Origin: Terrabacter sp. MAHUQ-38
GTDB taxonomy: Bacteria > Actinomycetota > Actinomycetes > Actinomycetales > Dermatophilaceae
DNA: 64,000 nucleotides
Direction: 5' to 3'
Assembly: GCF_014518425.1 (NCBI RefSeq)
Contig: NZ_JACVCU010000003.1
Coordinates: forward strand, 846,523 to 910,522
Shown here: positions 1-8,020 of the stretch, piece after piece
How positions within the stretch are numbered: the first letter of the stretch is position 1
How the letters are laid out: the number at the start of each line of letters is the position of its first letter
Program-made: the position numbers and the translations under genes
Notes under the pieces: generated by a model
The model's database searches: none
What the model saw: the letters and a program-made list of their open reading frames with translations, nothing else
What the model was told of the DNA's origin: nothing

Positions 1-237
1 GCGGTGCCACCGTTCCTCACGGTCTGGTGGGAGCGCCGGCTCGAGCGGCGCGGGCGCCTCGACGGCGGTTGGCGCCTCGGCCGTGGGGGTGACACCCCGT
101 CGAACCCTGCCGAACGCGTTGTCGCCGCTCTTCTGGCCCGCCCGGCAGTCGCGGTCGGCGTCGGCGTGGTCGCCGTGGTGGCCCTGACCGGTGTGGCCCT
201 CGTCGTCGGCCCGCCCGCCAGCACCACCCAGGGCTGA
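1..237 (+). CDS. C-terminal end of a membrane protein (5' end outside window)
   Basis: The reading frame is open from the first base of the window and stops at the TGA ending at 237, so this is the last 78 codons of a longer gene. A basic, Arg-rich stretch (WWERRLERRGR) is followed by one clear hydrophobic segment of about 30 residues (AVAVGVGVVAVVALTGVALVV) close to the C terminus. The protein therefore ends with a membrane anchor and a short tail. The family cannot be told from this fragment. The same-strand ABC ATPase follows about 100 bp later, so a transporter-related role is possible but unproven. Confidence 0.5.
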   Translation, partial: AVPPFLTVWWERRLERRGRLDGGWRLGRGGDTPSNPAERVVAALLARPAVAVGVGVVAVVALTGVALVVGPPASTTQG

Positions 238-335
238 CCCCGCTCCCCGTCGAGTGGGCAAGCTGCCACCCGTCGGAGGGTCGGCGGGCGGGGCGGCATA
301 CGGTGTCCTCGAACGACGTGACGACGGGAGCGCAG

Positions 336-992
336 ATGGGTGCGGTCGTAGTGCTCGCCGGCGAGGTCCGGGCGGAGGCCGTCGGCAAGACGATCGACGA
401 GACGACGTTGCTGCTGCCGACCGACGTCAGCGCCGACCCCGGCGAGTGCGTCGTGCTGCGCGGGCCCAACGGCTCGGGCAAGACGACGCTGCTGCGGATC
501 ATCGGCGGGCTGCTCGTGCCGAGCACCGGGACCGCGACCATCGGTGGCCGCGAGGCCGACGAGCGCGACCGCGCGGTGCGGGCGGCGGTCGCGGCGCTCC
601 TCGGCGCACCGACGACCTACCGCGACCTCACCCTCGTCGACCATCTCGTCCTCATCGACTCCACGTGGGGCGGAGACCCGGCGACCTCCGACGACCGCAG
701 CCTCGCGCTGCTCGACCAACTCGGCATCGCGCACCTCGACGACCGCTTCCCGCACGAGCTCTCGTCGGGCCAGGAACAGCTCTTCCGGCTCGCGCTCACG
801 TTCTCGCGGCCGGCGAGCGTCGTCCTGCTCGACGAGCCGGAGCAGCGGCTCGACACGGCAAAGCGGCAGGTCGTGGCTGAGCTCATCCGCGAGCGGACGA
901 CGGCGGGGGCGACCGTGGTCATGGCCTGCCACGACCCCGAGCTCACGGCCAGCCTCGCGACCCGCGTCGTCGACGTCGTGCCGGCGCGCTGA
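336..992 (+). CDS. ABC transporter ATP-binding protein
   Basis: A 218-residue stand-alone nucleotide-binding domain that would power an ABC transporter from the cytoplasmic side. It carries a Walker A motif (GPNGSGKTT), a signature-like SSGQEQLFRLAL stretch (SSGQ in place of LSGGQ), Walker B (VVLLDEPE) and a late His in the switch region (ACHDPE). ATG 336 is preferred because GGGAG sits five bases upstream; GTG 303 in the same frame is an alternative. The next gene encodes a polytopic membrane protein only 13 bp downstream, so the two probably form one transporter. The substrate is not evident; the ATPase type resembles small exporters such as the CcmA group. Confidence 0.85.
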   Translation: MGAVVVLAGEVRAEAVGKTIDETTLLLPTDVSADPGECVVLRGPNGSGKTTLLRIIGGLLVPSTGTATIGGREADERDRAVRAAVAALLGAPTTYRDLTLVDHLVLIDSTWGGDPATSDDRSLALLDQLGIAHLDDRFPHELSSGQEQLFRLALTFSRPASVVLLDEPEQRLDTAKRQVVAELIRERTTAGATVVMACHDPELTASLATRVVDVVPAR

Positions 993-1005
993 GCCGGACC
1001 ACGCC

Positions 1006-2439
1006 ATGAGCAAGCGAAAGCGCTTCGCCCCGGACGAGACCCCGGCCGTCGACAGGACCGACGACGATATGCAGGTGGTCGACTACGACGACCACGACCT
1101 GCTCGGCCAGGCCGACTGGGTCATCGGCGGAGAGGCCGCTCGCAAGGCGCGCCAGCAGGGCCTGTATGCCGGCTACGTCCTCTTCCTCGGGGCCCTCGTC
1201 TACGGTCTGCCGATCGTCCAGACCGTCTTCCGAACGTCCGATGCGGGCTCGCTCGGGCAACAGCTGCACTCGCCCGTCGCCGTGGCGCTGCTCGTCGTGT
1301 CGGTGGGTGCCCTGCTCGGCGCGGTCGTGTTCGCGGGCCGCTTCCGTGGCCCGGTCGTGCCGCCGATGCCGTGGATCGACCTCGTTCTGATCGCGCCGCT
1401 CGACCGTGCCCTCGCGCTGCGCCGGTGGTGGCGCTACGCCGCGGTCGGCGGCCTCTTCGTCGGGGGCCTCAGCGGACTGACGATCGGCGCGGGACTGGCC
1501 TTCGCCCAGGTGGCCGGGATCGTGGCCATCGGCGTCACGACCGTCGCGGGGGCCGCGCTGGGCGTGCTGGCGAGTCGGCTGTGGCTGTGGTCGCAGGTGC
1601 GCTCGTGGCCAGGCCCCGACCGCGGACTCAGCCTGCTGTGGCGCGTCCCCGACGCCCTGCGGGAGCTGCACTCCGAGTCGCTGCGCGCGCACTCCGCCAA
1701 CACCTCGACTTTGACCGGGTCGGCCCTCACCGGCAACCTCCGGACTGCGCGGCTGGCCCTGACCCGGCCGGTGCGCCACGGCCGTTCGGCGCGGCTGCGC
1801 CCGGGCCGGCCGTTCGGGGTGTTGGTCCGCCGCGACGTCATCGGCCTGCGGCGGACGCCCGGGGCCTTCCTCTCCGGTCTCGGCCTGGCCCTCCTCGGCG
1901 GGGCCGTCGTCACGTGGGCGTTCGCCCAGCCGGCGGCGCCGAGCATCGCCGCGACGATCGGTCTCCTGCCGCTCTACCTCGGGTTCGGGGCCTGGTCGGA
2001 GGGGCTGCGCCTGCAGGCCGACAACGTCGGCACCCCGTCGCTGCTCGGCACCGGAGAGGTCGTCGAGGCGCTCGCGCACCTCGTCGTCCCGACGGCCCTC
2101 ACGGCATTGGTGCTCACCGGCTGGGTCGCCGTCACAGGCCTGTTCGGGCCGGTGCCGGTCGCGGCGGCCGTGTCGCTGTGCCTGGTGCTGGTGCTCGTCG
2201 TCGCGGGCAACGTGCTGGCGGCGTTCCGCGGATCCCCGACGTTCGTGCTGCGCCCCCAGATGGTCGTGGCGTGGTACGCCATGCCTGCCGTCACCGTCGT
2301 CCTGCTCGGCTCGGTCGTGGCGGTGCTGACCAAGGCGGCCAGCTACACGTGGCTCTCGGTCGTCAGCTGGCTCGTCTACGCGGTGCTCCTCTGGGCCGTG
2401 TCGCGGGTGCGCCGGCTGACGTATCTGCATCGCGCCTGA
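1006..2439 (+). CDS. Polytopic membrane protein, DUF6297-like (putative ABC permease partner)
   Basis: A 477-residue protein with an acidic, hydrophilic N terminus of about 60 residues, followed by roughly ten to twelve hydrophobic segments (for example GYVLFLGALVYGLPIV, VALLVVSVGALLGAVVFA, AVTVVLLGSVVAVLT). A charged loop lies between residues of about 190 and 280. The layout matches actinobacterial DUF6297 proteins, which usually sit next to an ABC ATPase as here. ATG 1006 lies 13 bp after the ATPase stop. No transport substrate can be inferred. The family name is from recall of the sequence style rather than a search. Confidence 0.75.
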   Translation: MSKRKRFAPDETPAVDRTDDDMQVVDYDDHDLLGQADWVIGGEAARKARQQGLYAGYVLFLGALVYGLPIVQTVFRTSDAGSLGQQLHSPVAVALLVVSVGALLGAVVFAGRFRGPVVPPMPWIDLVLIAPLDRALALRRWWRYAAVGGLFVGGLSGLTIGAGLAFAQVAGIVAIGVTTVAGAALGVLASRLWLWSQVRSWPGPDRGLSLLWRVPDALRELHSESLRAHSANTSTLTGSALTGNLRTARLALTRPVRHGRSARLRPGRPFGVLVRRDVIGLRRTPGAFLSGLGLALLGGAVVTWAFAQPAAPSIAATIGLLPLYLGFGAWSEGLRLQADNVGTPSLLGTGEVVEALAHLVVPTALTALVLTGWVAVTGLFGPVPVAAAVSLCLVLVLVVAGNVLAAFRGSPTFVLRPQMVVAWYAMPAVTVVLLGSVVAVLTKAASYTWLSVVSWLVYAVLLWAVSRVRRLTYLHRA

Positions 2440-2490
2440 GCGACCAACCGGTTCGCGGCGCGGGTCGGCCAGTCGTTAGGTTCGTGGGCC

Positions 2491-3729
2491 ATGAGCGAGC
2501 TGCGCACACGCGACGTCGTCGAGTCGGACCTGCCCGCCGTCCTCGCCATCCGCAGCCGGTCCTTCGGCCCGCTGGGCGTCGGCGGCGAGGACTGGTGGCG
2601 GCGGGTCTCTGCCGAGACGCTCGGCGGCCGGATGATCGCCGTCGTCGACGGGTCGGACACCGTCCTGGGCGCCGGGCGGATCCGCCCCTACGAGCAGGCG
2701 TGGGGTGGTCGGCACCTCCGCATGGGCGGCGTGGCCGGCGTCTACGTCGAGCCGAGCGCCCGCGGGCGCGGGGTCGCGACGACCCTGACCCGGGCGCTCG
2801 TGGCCCGGATGGCCGAGCTCGGCGACGTCGTCTCCTGCCTCTTCCCCACGACGGCGACGCTCTACCGCCGCTCGGGCTACGAGATCGGCGGCACCCAGAC
2901 GAGGACGACGTATGCCGCCCACGTCCTCCGCGACCTCGGCTCCGCCGGTGCCGGGCACGCCACAGGCAAGCGCCCGGAGCGGCCGCGCACCGCCACGACC
3001 GGGGACGCCCAGCAGATGCACGACCTCGCGCGCGAGGCGCACGCCCGTCACGCGTCGAGCGGACCGATGGTGCCCTCGGTGGCGGCGTTCCGCGGGATGC
3101 TCGAGCGGGACGAGGTCATCGCGTACGTCCTCGGCGACGGATTCGTCGTCTACGGCCTCTCCGACGACGCCGTCACGGTCGAGCACCTCGTCGCGGCGAC
3201 GCCGGAGTCGGCGACGACGTTGTGGGGTCTTGTCGGTTCAGGCTCGTCCGCGGCCCCGACCGTGCACACCTACCTCGACCCACGCGATCCGGTGACCCTC
3301 GCGATCGGCGGCCTGGCCGCGAACGAGGTGCAGCAGGTTCCCTGGATGGCCCGGGTCGTCGACCTCGAGGCAGCCGTGTCCGGGCGCAGCTTCGCCACGC
3401 ACACCTCGGTCGAGGCGTCACTGGTCGTCGACGACCCGGATGTGCCCGCCAACTCGGGGCACTGGACCGTGGGCGTCACGGGCGGCAGAGGCACCGCGAC
3501 GAGGACCGACGACGCCTCCACGCCTCGAGCTGGTAGCGGTGGCGCGGCCGCCTCGACCGCGAGGCGCGAGCCACTTCGGGTCGACGCCCGGGGGCTGTCG
3601 GCGCTCTGGTGCGGGTGGTCCGTGTCTCGGCTGCGCCAGGCGGGGCTCGCGACCGGTGGCGACGCCGACGGTGACGCCGCCCTCGACGCCGTGTTCGCGT
3701 CGACCCCCTACATCACCGAGTACTTCTGA
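2491..3729 (+). CDS. Eis-like GNAT N-acetyltransferase
   Basis: A 412-residue acetyltransferase of the Eis type, close to the roughly 400 residues of Mycobacterium Eis. The N-terminal GNAT domain holds the acetyl-CoA motif VYVEPSARGRGVAT (about residues 87-100) and the LYRRSGYEIGG strand. A second GNAT-like half and a C-terminal SCP2-like fold follow in this family. It ends in Phe (AYITEYF), as Eis does, where the terminal carboxylate acts in catalysis. Eis enzymes acetylate amines of aminoglycosides or proteins; the substrate here is unknown. A TAGGTT hexamer 8 bases before the ATG, with no clear ribosome site, suggests a leaderless mRNA. Confidence 0.85.
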   Translation: MSELRTRDVVESDLPAVLAIRSRSFGPLGVGGEDWWRRVSAETLGGRMIAVVDGSDTVLGAGRIRPYEQAWGGRHLRMGGVAGVYVEPSARGRGVATTLTRALVARMAELGDVVSCLFPTTATLYRRSGYEIGGTQTRTTYAAHVLRDLGSAGAGHATGKRPERPRTATTGDAQQMHDLAREAHARHASSGPMVPSVAAFRGMLERDEVIAYVLGDGFVVYGLSDDAVTVEHLVAATPESATTLWGLVGSGSSAAPTVHTYLDPRDPVTLAIGGLAANEVQQVPWMARVVDLEAAVSGRSFATHTSVEASLVVDDPDVPANSGHWTVGVTGGRGTATRTDDASTPRAGSGGAAASTARREPLRVDARGLSALWCGWSVSRLRQAGLATGGDADGDAALDAVFASTPYITEYF

Positions 3730-3817
3730 GCCGGAAACCAGCTCACCACGCGTCGAGGTGATCCCTCGCGGCCCAGCGCGACGGCACACTTCGACCCAGC
3801 ACGGGGCCGAGCCTGCG

Positions 3818-5035
3818 TCAGGCGCGCGACTCAGCAGCCTCGACGCGCTCGGGCTCGCGGACCGACGGAAGGGCCAGCAGCGCGATGACCGCCATGGCTC
3901 CGACGACGAGCAGGGAGCGCAGGACGCCGACGTGGTCGCCGAGGAAGCCGAGCAGCGGCGGACCGGCGAGGAAGGCCGTGTAGCCGATCGTCGAGACGAC
4001 GCTCATACGGGCGGGGGCCCGTGCCGCGTCGTCGGCGGCGGCGCTCATGCCGACGGGGAAGCCCAGGCTCGCGCCGACGCCCCAGACGGCCGCCCCGACG
4101 AAGGCGAGGACCGGGCCGCCGAAGACGACGAGGAGGCAGCCGACCACGGCCGAGACGAAGAGGACGCGCAGCACGGGGATGCGGCCGCGCTCGTCGAGCA
4201 GTCGCGTCCCGAGCAGCCGGCCGGCGGTCATGGCGGTGAGGAAGACGGCGAACCCGACGACGCCGACCCAGCGCTCGAGGCCGTAGCCGTCCGAGAGAGC
4301 GACGGCGACCCAGTCGTTGGCGGTGCCCTCCGTGAACGCCGCGGCGAGCACGACGACGCCGATGAGGATGGTGCGCGGCTCACGCCACGCGGACGCGATG
4401 CCCGCCTTCTGCTTGACCTCGCTGCCGTCCTCGTCGAGCTCGACCTCGCGAGGCAGGAAGGCCTTGAAGAACCAGGGTGTGACGGCGAGGAGCATCACGA
4501 CGACGCCCACGAGGTGGACCGCGATCGAGACGTGCAGGGCCGACAGGCCGGCGCCGATGAGCGCGCTGACGACGGTGCCTCCGCTGAAGGCGGCGTGGAA
4601 GCGGGGCATGATCGCCCGGCCGAGGTAGCGCTCGACGGAGGCGCCCTCGAGGTTCATCCCGACGTCGAAGACGCCGACGCCCATGCCGACGAGGAAGAGC
4701 CCCGCCATGACGACCGGACGGTTGTGCAGGCCGGTGACGCCGACCCCGACGGCGGCGAGGCCGACACTCTGCACCAGGGCCGCACCGAGGAGGGTCCGTG
4801 CCGCGCCGAGGTGGTGGACGATCCAGCCGGAGATCGGCAGGCCGAGGACCGAGCCGACTGAGGCCGCGAGCAGCGTGACGCCGAGCTCGCCCGCGGTGAG
4901 GGCCAGCTCGTGCTTGAGGTCGGGCACACGCGACGCGAACGCCGCGAAGGCGGCACCGTTGATCGCGAAGGCCGTGAAGACGGCGGTGCGTGCCGTGCGG
5001 ACGACGGCGGCCGGCGGGGCGCTGGCGGCGGACAT
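3818..5035 (-). CDS. MFS transporter
   Basis: A 405-residue major facilitator with about twelve hydrophobic segments. N-half landmarks are AINGAAFAAFASRVPDLK and the FLVGMGVGVFDVGMN helix, which resembles the fucose-permease/YbjJ-like branch of drug:H+ or sugar carriers. A charged central loop (KAFLPREVELDEDGSEVK) separates the halves. It is transcribed away from a LacI-type regulator, and the 77 bp between them hold two LacI-style palindromes. The carrier is therefore probably repressed by that regulator. A sugar or related metabolite is the likely cargo, but nothing in the sequence fixes it. Confidence 0.85.
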   Translation of the reverse strand: MSAASAPPAAVVRTARTAVFTAFAINGAAFAAFASRVPDLKHELALTAGELGVTLLAASVGSVLGLPISGWIVHHLGAARTLLGAALVQSVGLAAVGVGVTGLHNRPVVMAGLFLVGMGVGVFDVGMNLEGASVERYLGRAIMPRFHAAFSGGTVVSALIGAGLSALHVSIAVHLVGVVVMLLAVTPWFFKAFLPREVELDEDGSEVKQKAGIASAWREPRTILIGVVVLAAAFTEGTANDWVAVALSDGYGLERWVGVVGFAVFLTAMTAGRLLGTRLLDERGRIPVLRVLFVSAVVGCLLVVFGGPVLAFVGAAVWGVGASLGFPVGMSAAADDAARAPARMSVVSTIGYTAFLAGPPLLGFLGDHVGVLRSLLVVGAMAVIALLALPSVREPERVEAAESRA

Positions 5036-5070
5036 GTGTGAAGCCTCTCAGGACTGGGCCGTACTCTGCT

Positions 5071-5099
5071 TCGAATCGATTCGACTCGAATCGTTTCGA
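5071..5099. promoter_or_regulatory. Twin LacI-type operators in a divergent promoter
   Basis: Two 14-bp palindromes lie side by side: TCGAATCGATTCGA at 5071-5084 (perfect) and TCGAATCGTTTCGA at 5086-5099 (two mismatches to symmetry). Both have the central CG with flanking A/T typical of LacI-family half-sites, and their centres are 15 bp apart. The right one abuts a TAGGAT -10-like hexamer (5100-5105) placed seven bases before the LacI ATG at 5113. The pair can thus control both the regulator and the divergent MFS gene. Confidence 0.75.
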
Positions 5100-5112
5100 T
5101 AGGATGCCTCCC

Positions 5113-6186
5113 ATGGTTGCCCGAGGTCAAGCCCGCCCCACGCTCCGCGACGTCGCCGAGCGCGCCGGGGTATCGGTCTCGACGGCCTCGCTCGTCTTCA
5201 GCGGCAAGGGGCCGGTCGCCGAAGCGACGGGCGAGCGCGTCCGGGCCGCCGCTGCCGAGCTCGGGTTCACCGGTCCCAACCCGCTCGCCTCGTCACTGCG
5301 CCAGGGCCGGGCCGGTGCGGTCGGGGTCCTCGTCGAGGGCCGGCTCCGCATGGCGTTCCGCGACCCCTTCGCCGTCGCCGTCCTCGACGGTCTCGCCGAG
5401 GAGCTCGAGCGCGTGCCGACGGGGATGCTCCTGCTCGGCCAGCCCACCGACGACGTGGAGTCCGTCGTGCCTCAGCTCGCCGGGCTCGCGCTCGACGCCG
5501 TCGTCTTCTCGCTGTGCGGCCCCGGTGACCACCCCGCGGTCGACCACCTCGCCGCCCGCGGCATCCCGATGTTCAGCACCGGCGTCCCGAGCGACCGGCG
5601 CGTGACCCAGGTCCGCATCGACGAACGAGGCTCCATCCGCGAGATCTCACGCTACGTGCGCGATCTCGGCCACCGGCGGGTCGCCCAGGTCGCCATGCCG
5701 CTCGGGCCGATGGGTGAGCCGGGACCGATCCGCGAAGAGCTCGTGACCGACGCCAACGCGCAGATACCCTCGGTCGGCCGCGTGCTCGGCTTCCGCGACG
5801 TCTTCGGCGCCGACGCACCCGTCATCCAGACCGGTGACGGGTCGTCGGTCGAGGGCGGCATCATCGCGGGCCGGGCCCTGCTCGACGTCCCGGAGCGGCA
5901 GCGGCCGACGGCGATCGTCGCCCAGTCCGACGTCATCGCCGCCGGTGTCGTCATCGCCGCCGAGGAGCTCGGCCTCCGCGTCCCCGACGACCTCAGCGTC
6001 ACCGGCTTCGACGGTGTCGACCTCCCGTGGCTGCCGCACCGTCTCACGACGATGGACCAGCAGGGCCGCGAGCGCGGCCGGATCGTCGGTCGGCTCGTGC
6101 GTCGCCGGCTCGACGGCACGCGCCCGCGCAACGTCGTCGCGCCCGCCACCCTGCGCGAGGGCACGACGACCGCTCGACCGCGCTGA
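5113..6186 (+). CDS. LacI-family transcriptional regulator
   Basis: A 357-residue repressor. An N-terminal helix-turn-helix (TLRDVAERAGVSVSTASLVFSGKGPV) with the usual hinge helix (NPLASSLRQGRAGAVGVLV) precedes a periplasmic-binding-protein-like sensor domain ending in DDLSVTGFDGVDLPWLPH. ATG 5113 is chosen because a TAGGAT hexamer lies seven bases upstream, which fits a leaderless transcript; ATG 5104, three codons earlier, would overlap that hexamer. It is divergent from the MFS gene and next to two palindromic operators, so it probably represses both. The last codons are covered by a 17-bp tandem duplication (6171-6204). The effector is unknown. Confidence 0.88.
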   Translation: MVARGQARPTLRDVAERAGVSVSTASLVFSGKGPVAEATGERVRAAAAELGFTGPNPLASSLRQGRAGAVGVLVEGRLRMAFRDPFAVAVLDGLAEELERVPTGMLLLGQPTDDVESVVPQLAGLALDAVVFSLCGPGDHPAVDHLAARGIPMFSTGVPSDRRVTQVRIDERGSIREISRYVRDLGHRRVAQVAMPLGPMGEPGPIREELVTDANAQIPSVGRVLGFRDVFGADAPVIQTGDGSSVEGGIIAGRALLDVPERQRPTAIVAQSDVIAAGVVIAAEELGLRVPDDLSVTGFDGVDLPWLPHRLTTMDQQGRERGRIVGRLVRRRLDGTRPRNVVAPATLREGTTTARPR

Positions 6187-6204
6187 CCGCTCGACCGCGC
6201 TGAC
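6171..6204. repeat. 17-bp perfect tandem duplication at the end of the LacI gene
   Basis: The unit CGCTCGACCGCGCTGAC occurs twice with no gap (6171-6187 and 6188-6204). The first copy contains the gene's stop codon and the second repeats it just downstream, so the coding length is unchanged. It looks like a recent slippage event. Confidence 0.8.
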
Positions 6205-6240
6205 CGGCACACGGCGACCGGATCGCCGCGGGAACAGGGA

Positions 6241-6324
6241 CACCCCGCGTACCTGGAAGAGCTCTCCTACCCTTGCTGCATTCCTGCCCTGGGGGAGTTC
6301 GGAGAGGTACCACCACGCGGGGTG
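6241..6324 (-). ncRNA. ffs: Signal recognition particle RNA, small bacterial type (4.5S-like)
   Basis: Read on the minus strand this is a single long hairpin closed by CACCCCGCGT/ACGCGGGGTG ends. The apical part carries the conserved SRP core CCAGGGCAGGAATGCAGCAAGGGT: a GGAA tetraloop on a GCA/TGC stem, with the asymmetric AGCA bulge that binds Ffh. About 84 nt is the normal core size for this short form. It works with Ffh and FtsY in co-translational membrane targeting. It sits just downstream of the leftward MFS gene, and the exact ends are estimated from the closing stem. Confidence 0.9.
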
Positions 6325-6352
6325 CCGACGGTCAGTGTATGCGCCGTCGACG

Positions 6353-7663
6353 TCAGCCGGAAATCCGCCCGTCCGCGGGCTCCGGGACCCTCTCGACCAG
6401 GCGGATGCCGTTGACGTGCGGCGGCAGACGACGCTCGACGACGAGCGCGATGACCGCGAGCAGCGCGCACGCGCCGACGAGGAAGCCGATGTAGACGAGG
6501 CCCAGGTCGCGGCCGATGAGCACGCTCGCGACGACGGGTCCGACGACGAAGGCGACCGAGAACATGAGCGAGCTGAGCGCGTTGTAGCGGCCACGGAGGT
6601 GGTCCGGCGCAAGGTCGTTGACCATGGCCGCGCTCGTCGGCTGCAGCATGGTCTCGCCCAGGCCGAAGACTCCGGCACACGCACAGAGGAACACCGTCGC
6701 GACGAGCGTGCCCGGCACGAGCGACGTGGCGCCGAGCAGCGACCACGCGACCATCCACGTCAGCGCCATGACGACCGTGACCCGGGTGCGACGCCGGCCC
6801 TCGATGCGCTGCAGCACGAACAGCTGGAGCACGACGATGACGATGGTGTTGGCGGCGAAGGCGTAACCAAGGCCCTCCGTCGAGATCTGCCCCTCGGCGC
6901 GCGCATAGGCGGGCATGCCGGCATTGAGCTGGGGATAGCTGACGAGCGCCGCGACCGAGACGAGCAGCAGCAGCGCCCGCAGCCGTGGGTCGCGCAGCAG
7001 AGCGAGGTAGGAGATCTTGGCGCCGTCGTCGTCGGCGGGCCGCTCGGCGCGGTCGCGCGCGTGCCGCAGCGGACCGAGCAGGATGATGAGCGCCGGGACG
7101 TAGCTGAGCGCGTCGAGGAGGTAGACGGCGGTGAACGTGCCCGGACGCGCGACGTCGACGAAGCGGCCACCGACGATGCCGCCGATGCCGATGCCGAGGT
7201 TGAGCAGCGTGAAGTTGAGGCCGAAGTAGCGCTGCCGCTGGCCGGACGGGATGAGGTTGCCGATGAGCGCGCTCGACGCCGGCCACACGATGCCGAAGCC
7301 GTAGCCGAGGAGCACGAGCGCGAACGCGGCCTGCGCCGTCGTCGTGGCATAGGCCAGCAGGATGTCGGCGAGCAGCAGGGCCACGAGGCTGCTCGCGTAG
7401 ACGCGGCGCGGGCCGATGCGGTCGATGAGCGCCCCTGCGGGCGTCACCAGGACGATGCCGACCCCGGCCTGCAACGCGAGGAGCAGGCCGACCGTCTCGA
7501 GCGCGATGCCGCGGACCTCGTGGAGGTAGACGACCATGAACGGCAGGACGAGCCCCGTGCCGATCGCCTGGAAGACGACGGTCGAGATGAGCAGCCTTCC
7601 GTCACGGGGCAGGTCGTGCCAGAAGGAGGACAACGGCGGGCGGTCGGCGGTGGTCGAGCTCAC
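6353..7663 (-). CDS. MFS transporter (multidrug-efflux-like)
   Basis: A 436-residue, twelve-segment major facilitator. The N half has the signature loop between helices 2 and 3 (GALIDRIGPRRVYASS), and helix 1 is VFQAIGTGLVLPFMVVYL. A central charged loop (RHARDRAERPADDDGAK) joins the halves. The sequence style resembles the MdtH/YfcJ-type efflux group. It ends about 28 bp before the SRP RNA gene on the same strand. No regulator adjoins it, and the substrate cannot be inferred. Confidence 0.85.
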   Translation of the reverse strand: MSSTTADRPPLSSFWHDLPRDGRLLISTVVFQAIGTGLVLPFMVVYLHEVRGIALETVGLLLALQAGVGIVLVTPAGALIDRIGPRRVYASSLVALLLADILLAYATTTAQAAFALVLLGYGFGIVWPASSALIGNLIPSGQRQRYFGLNFTLLNLGIGIGGIVGGRFVDVARPGTFTAVYLLDALSYVPALIILLGPLRHARDRAERPADDDGAKISYLALLRDPRLRALLLLVSVAALVSYPQLNAGMPAYARAEGQISTEGLGYAFAANTIVIVVLQLFVLQRIEGRRRTRVTVVMALTWMVAWSLLGATSLVPGTLVATVFLCACAGVFGLGETMLQPTSAAMVNDLAPDHLRGRYNALSSLMFSVAFVVGPVVASVLIGRDLGLVYIGFLVGACALLAVIALVVERRLPPHVNGIRLVERVPEPADGRISG

Positions 7664-7770
7664 CGGGAGAGTCTGCCGTCCAGCACCGACAGTGTCGTGC
7701 GCTTTTTAGGCCGAGGGAGGATCGGGGAACCGTCGGTCGCTCGTTCGTCGCTCCCGACGGATCCGGAAGA

Positions 7771-7833
7771 CTCCGCCGAAACGGATCGACCCCGTCGCGC
7801 TGGGCGCGACGGGGTCGATCCGTTTCGGCGGAG
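7771..7833 (-). terminator. Perfect 30-bp inverted repeat abutting tRNA-Ser (probable terminator)
   Basis: The arm at 7771-7800 is exactly the reverse complement of 7804-7833, with a three-base loop (TGG). The right arm runs five bases into the 3' acceptor end of the tRNA gene. Read on the minus strand the hairpin forms immediately after the tRNA and would stop transcription. There is no U tract after it, which is common for actinobacterial terminators. The length and perfection of the stem are unusual. Confidence 0.65.
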
Positions 7834-7913
7834 GATGGGGGATTTGAACCCCCGAGGGTTTTATCCCAACACGATTTCCAATCGTGCGCACTAGGCCACT
7901 ATGCGAATCCTCC
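7829..7913 (-). tRNA. tRNA-Ser (anticodon GGA)
   Basis: On the minus strand the 85-nt sequence starts GGAGGAT and ends ATCCTCC plus a discriminator G, giving a 7-bp acceptor stem and the G73 typical of serine tRNAs. The anticodon arm CGATTGGAAATCG shows anticodon GGA, reading UCC and UCU. A long variable arm (GTTGGGATAAAACCCTC region) marks a class II tRNA, and GGTTCAAATCC is the T arm. No CCA is encoded. The 3' end overlaps a large inverted repeat. Confidence 0.95.
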
Positions 7914-8020
7914 GTCGGGCAGGTTACCGGAGCCCGACCGCCGACAAGAAATCGTGTCATCGTCCGAGGTGGGTGAGACCCGATTGCCGCGCGTGAGCCC
8001 GCCCTGAAAGCATCGGTCGC

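Noticed and set aside
943..2430. Long open frame on the minus strand opposite the DUF6297-like gene
   Set aside because: Its protein is highly charged low-complexity (Arg, Gly, Asp, Gln) without any domain, as expected for the mirror frame of a high-GC gene. Many similar frames occur throughout.
1371..3536. Very long plus-strand frame of 721 codons
   Set aside because: It spans two real genes in another frame and consists of Arg/Pro/Gly-rich sequence. It is only an overlap artefact of high GC.
7771..7913. Integrative element or att site at tRNA-Ser
   Set aside because: No integrase and no second copy of the tRNA 3' end were seen on either side. The inverted repeat is reported as a terminator-like structure only.
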